From Bradyrhizobium nanningense (GTDB lineage: Bacteria; Pseudomonadota; Alphaproteobacteria; Rhizobiales; Xanthobacteraceae): a stretch of DNA of 64,000 nucleotides. The position numbers and the translations under genes were made by a program. Positions 18,202 through 28,832 of this stretch are shown piece after piece (positions within the stretch are counted from its first letter, which is position 1; each line of letters begins with the position of its first letter). The stretch spans positions 62,001-126,000 of the forward strand of contig NZ_LBJC01000015.1 in NCBI RefSeq assembly GCF_004114535.1, in the 5' to 3' direction. The notes under the pieces were generated by a model. That model was not told where the DNA came from. It searched no databases and saw only the letters and a list, made by a program, of their open reading frames with translations.

Positions 18202-18738
18202 CTACGGCTGATTGTTGGGCGGCCTTTCAATGAAACGCCGGCTGCCATTGAGAAGCTCGAGGTTATTGGCGATAACCGGGTTGCCTGGATCGAGCGAATA
18301 GGCCTTCTCAAACTTTCGCCGCGCCGCACTCAGATTGCCGCGCAGCATGTACGAATATCCCTGGTCATTCAGGACTTGCACGGTTTCGCCGCCCAGCCGG
18401 ATCGCCTGGGCATAGGCCTGGTCAGCCAGGTCGAACCGTCGTATCCGATCATAACTCGCAGCCAGCCCGACCCAAGCGGTCACGTCCTTGGGCGATTTCT
18501 CCACGCCGTCCTTGAAGTAGCGTTGTGCAATCCCGTAATTGCCGCGGTTGAAATGCTCCAGGCCCAGCCGTACCGGCTCGTCCGAGGGATAATATTTGAC
18601 GTCGGTCGGCTCCTGCACGGGGTCCCCGCCAGGCGGCTCGACCGGAGCCACGACGGCGGCATCCCTCAGTGTCTGATCACACCCCGCAAGGACTATCCCC
18701 AGCCAGCAACAAATCAGCATGAAGATGATGCGCCGCAT
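18202..18738 (-). CDS. tadD: Tad locus TPR lipoprotein
   Basis: 178 aa from ATG 18738. Lipoprotein signal with lipobox 'IVLAGCDQ', then tetratricopeptide repeats ('GLEHFNRGNYGIAQRYFKDG', 'AWVGLAASYDRIRRFDLADQ', 'LNDQGYSYMLRGNLSAARR', 'NPVIANNLELL'). TadD proteins act as pilotins or assembly factors for the CpaC secretin at the outer membrane. It is the last gene of the cpaC-lipoprotein-tadD group. Confidence 0.88.
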   Translation of the reverse strand: MRRIIFMLICCWLGIVLAGCDQTLRDAAVVAPVEPPGGDPVQEPTDVKYYPSDEPVRLGLEHFNRGNYGIAQRYFKDGVEKSPKDVTAWVGLAASYDRIRRFDLADQAYAQAIRLGGETVQVLNDQGYSYMLRGNLSAARRKFEKAYSLDPGNPVIANNLELLNGSRRFIERPPNNQP

Positions 18739-18812
18739 AACCCCTTCGTCCCCCGCACGGCTCAGCATTCACTGCACCGTTTGCAAACAACAAAACTGCC
18801 CACGAAAAGTCA

Positions 18813-19199
18813 TTACCTGCCGCCTCCGCCTACTGGCAACGACACTCCAGCAGGCGATCCAGGCGGCAATCCAGTTACGTTAACATTCTGGCCCCGCGGG
18901 CCCATCGCCTCGGTCGCATTTCCGATATCGGGAAGCTGATCTACCGGCCGTTGCGTGTTGCCATAGCGTGTCACGGCTGCCCCCACGCGCCGAGCGTCGT
19001 ACGCGATCCTGCGATCACCGACGTTACGCGGCCAGGGATGGATGGTGTGGGTAGCGGCGTTGACCTCTTTGGCATTGCCGGCACTCATCGTGATGGTGTC
19101 GGAACGCTGGAAGTAGCGGTCCACCTCGTCATGACCGGCGAGCCCGTAACATCCCCCGAGCAGGAGCGGTGCGAACAGAGCCAGATACCTCATGGTCAT
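18813..19199 (-). CDS. Tad locus small lipoprotein (CpaD-like position)
   Basis: 128 aa (or from the second Met, two codons later). Signal peptide with lipobox 'LLLGGCYG'; the rest is polar, ending in Gly/Pro-rich sequence. It lies between cpaC and tadD, where CpaD is found in other Tad loci, and the phrase 'DYQPLH'-like CpaD motifs are not clear, so I call it only by position. Probably an outer-membrane partner of the secretin. Confidence 0.7.
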   Translation of the reverse strand: MTMRYLALFAPLLLGGCYGLAGHDEVDRYFQRSDTITMSAGNAKEVNAATHTIHPWPRNVGDRRIAYDARRVGAAVTRYGNTQRPVDQLPDIGNATEAMGPRGQNVNVTGLPPGSPAGVSLPVGGGGR

Positions 19200-19213
19200 C
19201 TCCCGCTTCCTTC

Positions 19214-20872
19214 TCAGTTGAGCGTTTTCACGACCGGCTGGTTCGCAGCGGCCGGTGCCGGAATGGTCGCAGTAACCTCAGGAGCGATGATGTGCCCATA
19301 GGGTCCTTTGACCTCGCCTCCGGAATTGACGTAGTCATTGTAACGTTTGCGGACTTCCATCTGGCCGTTGAGGAAGAAATCGACGTCGTTGGCCGGAAGG
19401 CGGGAGTCGAGCGGCGACGCCAATTGCTGACCGGGCGCGGCCGGTGCGACCAGGCGCGGCGTCACGATGATGACGAGATCGGTTTCCTCCTGCTGGTACG
19501 ACTTGCTGCTGAACAAGGCTCCAAGCACGGGTACCGAGCCGATCCAGGGCAATTGCGAAACGTCCTGACGGTTGCGGGTCTGCAGCAAGCCGGCGATGGC
19601 AAAACTCTGGCCGTCCCGCAATTCGACCGTCGTGCGCGCATCGCGGCGGGTCAATGCTGGAACGGTCGTCCCCTGAATCGTCACCGCATTGGCGAAATCG
19701 AGCTCGCTGACCGACGGCTCAACCCGAAGGTTGATCACGCCGCGCGAGAGAACGGTGGGGACGAAGGCCAGCTCGACACCGAACTTCTTGTAGTCGATCG
19801 TCACGGTGGGAAAACCGTTCGTCGTCGTGTTTGGTATCGGCACCGGAAATTCACCGCCTGCAAGGAAGCGAGCCGCATCGCCGGAAAGCGTGGTCAGATT
19901 TGGCTCCGCTAACCTGCGGGCCAATCCTTTGGTTTCCAGCGCCGAGATCAATAAGTCTACCGAGCCGCCGCCGCTGGTCCTGACAATGCTGGTCAACAGG
20001 CTTCCGAAAGGTGCCGGAGCTATGCCGCCCGCGGTTCCCAAGAGCGTTCCCGCCGTTCCGAGTATCGGAAGACTGCCGGTAGGCGAAGCACCAACAGGTG
20101 TGCCGCCGGTATTACCAATGGGATTTTGGACCGTATTAATACCACCGATCGGCCGTCGGCCCGTTGCGGCAGTTGCACCACCACGCCCGGTATTCCCGAC
20201 ATTGGTCCCATTGGCGTTCGCGGCGTACAGGTTCACACCGAGGTCGCGGCCCGCGTCCCGGGTGACCTCGAGAAAGCGCACCTCCAGCATCACCTGCTGC
20301 GGCGCCGCAACGCTCATCGCATTGACGACGACGCCGCCTTTCGCAACCGTGCTGGTGGCGATCGCCATGGCGCGCTCGGCCGTAACCGCGTCGGCCGCAG
20401 TTCCGCTGAGCACCACCTGGCCCTCGGAAGCCGACACGCGGATACCCTGGCCGCCGGTGCTAGACCGGATGTTCTGCTGCAAATTGCCCGTGTCGATCAC
20501 GACCTCGACGTCGAGGATCCCGATCTGCTTCATCGACGAGTCGAACAGGATGACGTTGGTGGTGCCCGTCTGCTTGCCCTGGACGTAGATCAGGTGATCG
20601 CTGAGCGACTTCACGTCGACGATATCCGGCGAGCCGGCCACGATGGTCGAGAAGGCCGTATCGACCTTGAAGGTGCGCGACTTGTTGACGACCACCTTGA
20701 CCCGCTGGACGTCGCTCATCTCGCTGACGAAGACGCCGCCCGAGGAGCCCCGCCGGTCTGCAGCCGTCGCGCGGTCAGCGGACGCAAAGGAGGCGAGCGC
20801 CGCGCCAAGACCCATCACGCTGAAGGCGAGAACCCCCCTTGCCTTCTTACCCGAAATGCGACCGCCACCCAT
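19214..20872 (-). CDS. cpaC: Tad pilus secretin
   Basis: 552 aa with a signal peptide. Forms the outer-membrane channel through which the Flp pilus passes. N-terminal pilus-secretin domain ('VNKSRTFKVDTAFSTIVAGS', 'KQTGTTNVILFD'), a BON-like segment ('GTAADAVTAERAM'), then the secretin core 'LEVRFLEVTRDAGRDLGVNL' to 'LAEPNLTTLSGDAARFLAGG' and 'TTVELRDGQSFAIAGLL'. A long Gly/Thr-rich insert between these two core parts (about residues 225-300) is typical of the channel-gate region. It leads a three-gene group separated by about 570 bp from the main pilus operon. Confidence 0.93.
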   Translation of the reverse strand: MGGGRISGKKARGVLAFSVMGLGAALASFASADRATAADRRGSSGGVFVSEMSDVQRVKVVVNKSRTFKVDTAFSTIVAGSPDIVDVKSLSDHLIYVQGKQTGTTNVILFDSSMKQIGILDVEVVIDTGNLQQNIRSSTGGQGIRVSASEGQVVLSGTAADAVTAERAMAIATSTVAKGGVVVNAMSVAAPQQVMLEVRFLEVTRDAGRDLGVNLYAANANGTNVGNTGRGGATAATGRRPIGGINTVQNPIGNTGGTPVGASPTGSLPILGTAGTLLGTAGGIAPAPFGSLLTSIVRTSGGGSVDLLISALETKGLARRLAEPNLTTLSGDAARFLAGGEFPVPIPNTTTNGFPTVTIDYKKFGVELAFVPTVLSRGVINLRVEPSVSELDFANAVTIQGTTVPALTRRDARTTVELRDGQSFAIAGLLQTRNRQDVSQLPWIGSVPVLGALFSSKSYQQEETDLVIIVTPRLVAPAAPGQQLASPLDSRLPANDVDFFLNGQMEVRKRYNDYVNSGGEVKGPYGHIIAPEVTATIPAPAAANQPVVKTLN

Positions 20873-21446
20873 TCGAGTCCCCCCGTTGCGATCCGCGGCA
20901 TTCCCGCAAATCTACGTGCTCGATATCCCCAACAGTTCCCCTCTGCGCACGACGTCGCAGAGCTTACAAGCTGTCCCACTACAATTCGTTACTTCGTATT
21001 TCCAAGATCATCGTCCTTCATGCTGCCTGCTTGCAAGATGAGACGCTTACCGCACAGCCACAAGCCGCAAAGAAAACTTTCCAATGTTGCCAGCGAGCAT
21101 CATTCTCTCTGCAACTCTGTTCAGGACTAGCCAGCTTGGGCGCGAGGTTCCGTCGTCGCCCACCATCGAACGGCGTTGGCTCGCAGTCTTTGGAGATGCG
21201 CTTGGCCAGGTGCAGATTGCTCTGGCGCAGTTCGATGTCCAAGGGTTGGCCATGTCGATCCGCGCCACCCTGGTGCGACGTGGGTCCAATATATGTAAGG
21301 TATATTGCCATATTCGAGCCTACGCCAATGGTGCCCGCACGCTGGCACTTGGTGTGATGGCGTGTCTTGGCTTCGCATCCGCCGTCATCGTGATCGGCAT
21401 CGCCAGGGGCCGGTCGGGTGTTCATCGGCTGATGCTCGGGAGTGCG
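20873..21446. other. Intergenic region inside the Tad locus
   Basis: About 570 bases separate the end of the TadE-type gene from cpaC. Frames on both strands are open but show no family features. Likely holds the promoter of cpaC-lipoprotein-tadD. The split means the secretin group can be expressed separately from the cytoplasmic and inner-membrane parts. Confidence 0.45.
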
Positions 21447-21863
21447 CTAGAAGGGAATTTGCGTCGACGCGATCGGCGCATTGAGTGCCGTGCCCCATAT
21501 CGGCATCAGCATGGTGAAGCCTGCTTGAGAAGCGGTCACGGTCAAATTGCTGCCGCTGGATGCCACGCTCAACGTCGGCGTGAGACCGCCGAAATACAGG
21601 AACGGCGCCGCGTTCTGCTTGTCGGTCGTGGACATGGGATCGCCCGTGCAGCTTGACGGCGACTGGGGCGGACTTTGAAGCAAGGCAGGCGTGTAGCAGC
21701 TGATCATGACCGCCCGAGCCCCGGCGCTCGCAAGCTTCCGCAAGGACTGCATTGTGATCGCATAGCGTCCGAGATCGAAGATGGCGAAGATCAACATGAA
21801 AAGGGACACGAAGACGAGGATGAATTCGAACGATGCGGTGCCCCGCTGATCGAGCTTTCTCAT
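21447..21863 (-). CDS. tadE: TadE-family pseudopilin
   Basis: 138 aa from ATG 21863, overlapping the tadG stop as TGATG. The processing site and helix 'QRGTASFEFILVFVSLFMLI' with Glu after the cleavage point is the TadE pattern; a soluble C-terminal part follows. Processed by the prepilin peptidase and needed for pilus assembly. Confidence 0.85.
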   Translation of the reverse strand: MRKLDQRGTASFEFILVFVSLFMLIFAIFDLGRYAITMQSLRKLASAGARAVMISCYTPALLQSPPQSPSSCTGDPMSTTDKQNAAPFLYFGGLTPTLSVASSGSNLTVTASQAGFTMLMPIWGTALNAPIASTQIPF

Positions 21864-23233
21864 CACTGCACCAAGCGGACGACTTGGGTGTAAGGGACGG
21901 TGACCGGATTGCATCCATCCGTGCTCAGGTAGCCGCCACCACCCATGGTGAGTGTTTTGGCGATCACTTGTGAACACGTCGTATTAGTACTTTCTGCCGC
22001 TCCGTTCCACGTAACGTCGACGTGCGGGAAATACATCGCACCACCAAGTTTAACCGCACCACCGGTGATGGTCACCTGATTACTGCTCTTGCTCGGTGCC
22101 TGATCATCAATCAGAACGCCGTTCAGATCCGAAGAGAAACTGTTGGTGTAAGGCGCGGACAGATTAACGGCCGCACCGCCAGAGATGGAAATGCTCGAAT
22201 CCCCGAGCAATACGAGCGTTACGCCTAAACCAGTGCCCGCCGGTGGCCAGCGTGTACAGGCATTGCAGGTGATGGTTCCGCCATTGAACTTTATTGTCCC
22301 ATTGTAGAAGAAGTACGTGCCCGGAGTAAGATCTACTGCGTTTCCGGTCGTGCACGTTAGGTTGCGGTACAGGTTAGTGCTGCTCGGCGGGGTATTGGGC
22401 GTCAACGTACCGCTGCATGGCAGATCGTTTGGTTTCCCGCTCGACGTCAAGCTGTTGAAGGATTCGCTGTCCAGTTTGCTAAGCGGATTGTTGGCGTACG
22501 GCATGAAATAATTGTGCGTGACGCCGGGATTGGCGCAGGTGCTGGCTGGACTACAGCCCGTTGCACCCAAGACGGCCCATCCCGAACCCGTGAAAGTGGC
22601 GGTGCTGGCAAATTGAACACTCGCATCCGACATCACCGGGCAACCCGCTCCGTTGTTGCTGACGTTACCCGCAATTTTAAGTGCCCCTCCGCCGCCGTTT
22701 GGATCAGGTCCAAGCGCCAAGGCGCACACTTTGCTCGGCAATTCGACCAGAGCGATGGCTTGGGCGGGGATGTTGATGGTCGTCAAACCCAGCACTGCCG
22801 ACAAGTAGGCCGGCTGTTGCTGACTGACCCTGGCCCGAACGGCGTTGCCGCCTCCTGCAGCCGGCGTAGTGAACGCGCCGGCACTGTAGCTGCCGACATC
22901 AATCTGCACGGCCCGCGAGATTCCTGTTGGAAGGCTCGTCACACAGTTGGTGCCCGGATAGGCCGTGTCGCCGGAGTTGCAGAACCCATTCTGTGCTGCG
23001 AATTCCTTTGCGTGATAATCGACCGATGTATCGCAGAGCACACCGGCATTCGCGCATGCAAGCCGCAAGGCGCCCGAGTAGGCCGCCGCATCTGCCGCAT
23101 TCTGCGCGTGCTGCCTGGTGACGTACCACGATCCGGCCTCGGCCCCGAGGGCGACCACGCCGATGAGAGGCACCAGTGCGACGACTGTCGCGAATGCGGC
23201 CGAGCCTCGTCTGGAACGGAGCAGATTACGCAT
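21863..23233 (-). CDS. tadG: TadG-family pilus assembly protein
   Basis: 456 aa. N-terminal 'RRGSAAFATVVALVPLIGVVAL' helix with the TadE/TadG-like 'AQNAADAAAYSGAL' segment, typical of the putative Flp pilus-assembly TadG N-domain (DUF2134-like), followed by a large Gly/Asn/Thr-rich secreted part with many cysteines. Likely anchored in the inner membrane with a periplasmic beta-rich body. Overlaps tadE by 1 bp. Confidence 0.83.
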   Translation of the reverse strand: MRNLLRSRRGSAAFATVVALVPLIGVVALGAEAGSWYVTRQHAQNAADAAAYSGALRLACANAGVLCDTSVDYHAKEFAAQNGFCNSGDTAYPGTNCVTSLPTGISRAVQIDVGSYSAGAFTTPAAGGGNAVRARVSQQQPAYLSAVLGLTTINIPAQAIALVELPSKVCALALGPDPNGGGGALKIAGNVSNNGAGCPVMSDASVQFASTATFTGSGWAVLGATGCSPASTCANPGVTHNYFMPYANNPLSKLDSESFNSLTSSGKPNDLPCSGTLTPNTPPSSTNLYRNLTCTTGNAVDLTPGTYFFYNGTIKFNGGTITCNACTRWPPAGTGLGVTLVLLGDSSISISGGAAVNLSAPYTNSFSSDLNGVLIDDQAPSKSSNQVTITGGAVKLGGAMYFPHVDVTWNGAAESTNTTCSQVIAKTLTMGGGGYLSTDGCNPVTVPYTQVVRLVQ

Positions 23234-23241
23234 GAAAACAC

Positions 23242-23697
23242 CTACTGGAAACGTTCAGAGTAAGGCAGCGTGTACGTACAATTGTTGGGGCACAGCACCG
23301 ACGTCAACACAATCGGGGCCAAAGTGACAGTTGTCGAAAACGTAAAGTATTTGGGAGTCGCACCAAGATTGCCGGAGTTGCAGACAGTGCTTCCGCACAT
23401 AACCTGGATGTTGCCGATGGTATACCCTGCGACCGTTGTCTGCAGCGCTGCCACCCAGGTCCCCGGATTCGCCGGGTCGGGCGGATTCTTGTACTGAATA
23501 TACTGCCCGAAGGAGCGCAGGGCCGTCCATGCGGAAATAAACCGGAAGCCCGCGGCGGCAACGTCGGCGAGCGGCATCAGCAGGCTCGTCACCAAGAAAA
23601 TGTAAACTATGACTGTCTCGAACGCGACGGCGCCGCGCTGATCGGCGATGAAGGACACTCTCCGATACGCGCGCGTGCGTCGACGGGGGCATACCAT
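23242..23697 (-). CDS. TadE-like pseudopilin
   Basis: About 151 aa from ATG 23697; a longer start at 23760 is possible. Arg-rich leader, then 'DQRGAVAFETVIVYIFLVTS' with Glu five residues after the Gly, as in TadE/TadF proteins, then a periplasmic part with paired cysteines. Lies 8 bp before tadG. The three pseudopilin-type genes in tandem fit a TadE-TadF-TadG set. Confidence 0.78.
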   Translation of the reverse strand: MVCPRRRTRAYRRVSFIADQRGAVAFETVIVYIFLVTSLLMPLADVAAAGFRFISAWTALRSFGQYIQYKNPPDPANPGTWVAALQTTVAGYTIGNIQVMCGSTVCNSGNLGATPKYFTFSTTVTLAPIVLTSVLCPNNCTYTLPYSERFQ

Positions 23698-23766
23698 GTG
23701 CGATCGCGCCGCCCTAACCGCAGCGATTTGAATCATGTCCACGACAATCCGGCCACGCATAGCCGC

Positions 23767-24414
23767 TCACCAAACGTAAGGGATCACCCGCCAACGTGAT
23801 GCTTCGTAACTCGAATACTCAGGGCAATTGCGCCGAAGCAGGTCTTCTTCGTAAAGTATTCGGCAGACCTGAATGCCTATATGCAGGACCAGTACGATCA
23901 CCGTAACCGGTGTCAGGTATTGCAGCACGACGCCCAGCACCACGATTTCTTCTGCGACATAGAGCGGGTGCTTGATCCATCGATACGGACCGGTCTGCAC
24001 CACCGAGCGCGCCTGTGGCACCAGGCTGAACGAACGACCCAGATGTCGGATCGTGACAAGCATCATGATCGTACCGACCAGCACACAAACCGTCGATGCC
24101 AGGTTGGGCAGCGTGTCGTCGGTTTTGCCGAGAAAGCTGATCGTCCATGGCAGATAGCTGCCGACGAAGGCAGCTATTCTTGGAAGCAGCCCGTCTGCGT
24201 GCGCCTTTGCCGGCGAGCGCGTCATGATCAACAGCGCCAGGAGCACGTAGAAGATGCCAAGGCAAAAACTCGACAACAGCGAGGGCCATGAATCGGTCAG
24301 CGACGCCCCAATTCTGACGGCGACGCAAAGTGCCAGCAACACGAACCACAAGCTGCCAAGCAGCCGCATCATTCGATCGTAAGATCCGCTCTTAGAGAGG
24401 GCAATTGTGCTCAT
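23767..24414 (-). CDS. Isoprenylcysteine carboxyl methyltransferase-like membrane protein
   Basis: 215 aa with five or six membrane helices and the ICMT/PEMT motif 'VVQTGPYRWIKHPLYVAEE', then 'EEDLLRRNCPEYSSYEAS'. Such enzymes transfer a methyl group from S-adenosylmethionine to a carboxylate or to a phospholipid amine at the membrane. It starts 2 bp after tadC and ends shortly before the pseudopilins, so it is part of the pilus operon. A role in modifying pilins or surface lipids is inference; prepilin peptidases of other pilus systems carry an N-methylase, whereas this CpaA lacks one. Confidence 0.82.
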   Translation of the reverse strand: MSTIALSKSGSYDRMMRLLGSLWFVLLALCVAVRIGASLTDSWPSLLSSFCLGIFYVLLALLIMTRSPAKAHADGLLPRIAAFVGSYLPWTISFLGKTDDTLPNLASTVCVLVGTIMMLVTIRHLGRSFSLVPQARSVVQTGPYRWIKHPLYVAEEIVVLGVVLQYLTPVTVIVLVLHIGIQVCRILYEEDLLRRNCPEYSSYEASRWRVIPYVW

Positions 24415-24416
24415 GG

Positions 24417-25325
24417 CTACTTACCGAAGCTTGCGAACGAACGCACGAGATGCAGAACGGGACTTCCTCCCATGATGACGAACATGGCTGGGAGCAGGAA
24501 CAGAACCATCGGAATGGTCAGCTTGGCGCCCAACTTGTGCGCTCTTTCTTCCAGCTTGGTGATGCGCTCCCGCCGCAGGTCGAGCGCGATACTGCGAAGC
24601 GCCTGGCCCAACGGCGTTCCATATTGCAGGCTCTGGCTGATCATTGTGCCAAACCGGCGAAGACCATCCGAAGTGGACGCCAAGTTCTCGAATGCGTCGA
24701 CGCGACTTGGCAGTATCCGGAGATCATCAAGGAGACGGTGCAGCACCCAGGCCATGGCAGGATTGGTCGACTTCATTTCTTCGGCGACACGCCCCAGCCC
24801 GCTTTCCAGGCCCATTCCCGCTTCGCTGCATACGATCAGCAAATCGATCATATCCGGCGTGCCTAGCCGAATGGCAGCATCAAAGCGCCGCTTCATCATC
24901 GACAGAACCAATCGCGGACCCAAGATTCCGACCACCACACCCATCAGCGTGAAGACCAGCACGTCGGCAGCCCCCCCTCCCGAAAGTTGCGCCAGAAACA
25001 GCGCAATGACCGGGAAAGCGAACATGCTGACGACCTTGATGCCGATCCAGATCGGCAAGGTTCGATGATGATTGAAACCAGATGAGTGGAGGATCGTTCG
25101 TAGTTCTTCCAGATTCTCCTCGGCGTAGAAGCGCCGATATCGCGTGCCCAGCCATGAAAACCAACCGGTGAGGTCTTTGAAGGGGGCTGACCGGTAAGGG
25201 ATACCCATCACGGCATTTGACACCCGCGTGTCCAATGCACGGACGTGCAGTTCGCGGATGGTCAACATGCAGGCCGCAGTCCCGGCTGCTACTGCCAGGG
25301 CCACCAGACCGAGACCAAAAGTCAT
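24417..25325 (-). CDS. tadC: Tad inner-membrane platform protein
   Basis: 302 aa from ATG 25325, overlapping the tadB stop by 4 bp (ATGA). T2SSF domain with 'GTPDMIDLLIVCSEAGMGLE', 'VLHRLLDDLRILPSRVDAFE', 'QSLQYGTPLGQALRSIALD' and C-terminal helices. Together with TadB it forms the platform on which the CpaF motor acts. Confidence 0.92.
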   Translation of the reverse strand: MTFGLGLVALAVAAGTAACMLTIRELHVRALDTRVSNAVMGIPYRSAPFKDLTGWFSWLGTRYRRFYAEENLEELRTILHSSGFNHHRTLPIWIGIKVVSMFAFPVIALFLAQLSGGGAADVLVFTLMGVVVGILGPRLVLSMMKRRFDAAIRLGTPDMIDLLIVCSEAGMGLESGLGRVAEEMKSTNPAMAWVLHRLLDDLRILPSRVDAFENLASTSDGLRRFGTMISQSLQYGTPLGQALRSIALDLRRERITKLEERAHKLGAKLTIPMVLFLLPAMFVIMGGSPVLHLVRSFASFGK

Positions 25326-26250
25326 AGCTCCGTCTCCCGCCTGACCATCCAACTTATCACCAGATGCCCGATAAGCACCGAGACTATCGCGTAAGCCAGA
25401 AGCTTGTTTCCGGTCGGATCAGAGAACAGCAGATCGACATTCTGCGGATTGGCGGCGTACAGCAATGCTCCGGCAATCAGGGGCGAGATTGTGAGTGCGC
25501 GCGAGGAAAAGATCACTTCTCCTGCCAACGCCTTGGCGCGAGCAGCCAGCGCAACACGCTGACTCACTGTGTCGCCCAGCGTCTGCAAGGTTTCGGCCAA
25601 GCTACCGCCCGACTTCAACTGGACCGCAAGTGTCACCGCAAACATCGCATATTCTGCCACTTGCGTCCGCCGATAGACGGCTTCGACGGCTTCCTCCGGA
25701 GGTCTTCCCAGATTCACTTCGCTGCATACGATGGCAAACTGCCCAGACGTTGGTTGCGGCATCTCGCGCGCGATGGTGCGAAATGCCTCGTGCACAGGCA
25801 GACCCGATCGAACCGTACTCGTTACCAGCTGGATCGCGTCGGGCAGCTGTCGGAAAAGTTGACTCGCAAAGCGGCGTTGCTGCCATCCAAACAGACCTCG
25901 CACGACGACGATGGCGGCAATTGCTGCCGCGACAGCCCCGTAGGATACGGACAATCCCAGCAGGTGATTGGCATAAAAGACTGCGGCTACCGCGATCGCT
26001 GAGGCAAGCAGCACATACGCCGGATGAAAGGCGTGAATCATCCCGGCCCTGTAATTGGCTAAGCGATGGAGAAGCAGGGACCTCGAGCCGGTCTCCGACC
26101 GGCGAATGGATGGCAGGCTCGCCGGATGGGAGGCCGGTAGAGCTACAGCCAGCCGGCGATGCATGCGTCGCTCCCGGCCGTCGAGCCACAACGAACAAAC
26201 GGCTGCGCAGATCGCAAGCACCAGAACAGCGACGATCATGGACTCAGGTA

Positions 26251-26254
<4 letters not shown>
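25322..26254 (-). CDS. tadB: Tad inner-membrane platform protein
   Basis: 310 aa. N-terminal helix, two internal hydrophobic segments, T2SSF domain 'LPDAIQLVTSTVRSGLPVHE', 'EVNLGRPPEEAVEAVYRR', 'QLKSGGSLAETLQTLGDTV' and C-terminal helices. Overlaps cpaF by 4 bp at its start and tadC by 4 bp at its end. Confidence 0.92.
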
Positions 26255-27629
<1,375 letters not shown>

Positions 27630-27633
<4 letters not shown>

Positions 27634-28832
27634 AATCCGAGCAGCCTCCTCAGCCTTCCCTTGCGCTCGACGCCGAGCCCGGTGATCTCCCGTACGATCG
27701 GCGCGAGGTGGCGCCGCAATCCTGATACGTGCTTCAGCGCTGGGATTCCGAGATTGACCGCCTGGGTCATCCCCTTCCCGAGATCGGGTACAACCATGTC
27801 TGGCTCAGTCCCCAGCGCCTTTACCACCGCGGCCCTGGGAAGGCCGCCGGGGCGATTTGCACGGTTTAGCAAGGTAAAGACCCGATCCCTGCCGGCAATG
27901 TTGGTGACGGCGGTCCGCAATGCATGAGCATTGCGAAGTCCGGTCACCTCGGCCTCCAGCAGCACCAACACGTGCCGAGAAAGAGAGATCACCGGATGGA
28001 TGGATGGCGGAAACGGGACCGGGACATCGACAACGATGTAATTGAATCGTTGGCGGAGCAGACCAAGGACGTGCCTCACGCCCGCTTCGGTGATGTCGAG
28101 CTGAGCATCCAGGTCCTCATCGGCGGAAATCAGGCAAACTCGTTCGTTGACTGCAATTGCGGCGCGCTCGAGGAACAACGTGTCCGCCCGCATTGGGTTC
28201 TCCAAAGCGATGCGCAGGCCTGGTCCGGGCTGAACACCCAACATCACGGCTGTTTCGCCGCCTTGAAGATGAAGGTCGAGCAGCGCGACCTTGGCCTTGG
28301 TGGTCTCAGCCAGTTGCAGTGCGAGATTGATGGCGATACTCGTTGCGCCGGCACCGCCCTGCGCGCCACAGATCGAGATCACATGCCCGCCTCGGTCGGT
28401 CGGACCCGGCGCACGGTCGCCAAGCAGCTTTGGGCGCAGCTGGTCCAGCACCATGTCCCGCGTGATCGGCCTCGGCAGGTACTCGGTCAAGCCGAGCTCC
28501 ATAAGCGCGCGGTAGAAGGTGATCTCCCTGCTTTCACCGATCAGGGCCACCCGGACATCGGGCGGGCAGACGCCGGCCAACTTCTCCAGTTCGGCAAATG
28601 GATCATCGATGCCGCTGATGTCAGTCACCAGCGCGAGCAGCTCGGTATCGGTTTCGAGCATCCGTATGGCATTACGGATCGTGCCCCGCTTGATCGATAA
28701 GTTGCTGCCTTCGAGGCCCTTGCGTAGAGCCGCAGCACTCAGCTCGTCATTTACGAAGCAGACGATTCGATTGCGCGCGACAACAGAGGTCGCTTCTTCA
28801 GGCGAACTGAGGGCCGCTATGTTAACGCTCAT
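27630..28832 (-). CDS. cpaE: Tad pilus localisation ATPase CpaE/TadZ
   Basis: 400 aa from ATG 28832; the upstream frame is a shadow of cpaB. N-terminal receiver-like domain ('VALIGESREITFYRALMELG') followed by a MinD/ParA-type domain with 'VISICGAQGGAGATSIAINL' as P-loop. The usual catalytic Lys is replaced (GGAGATS), as is normal in CpaE/TadZ. Places the pilus machinery in the cell. Its start overlaps the cpaB stop by one base (TGATG). Confidence 0.92.

Noticed and set aside
21084..21656. 190-codon plus-strand frame inside the Tad locus
   Set aside because: It runs antisense into the tadE gene, and its sequence is low-complexity Arg-rich with no domain, as expected of a shadow.
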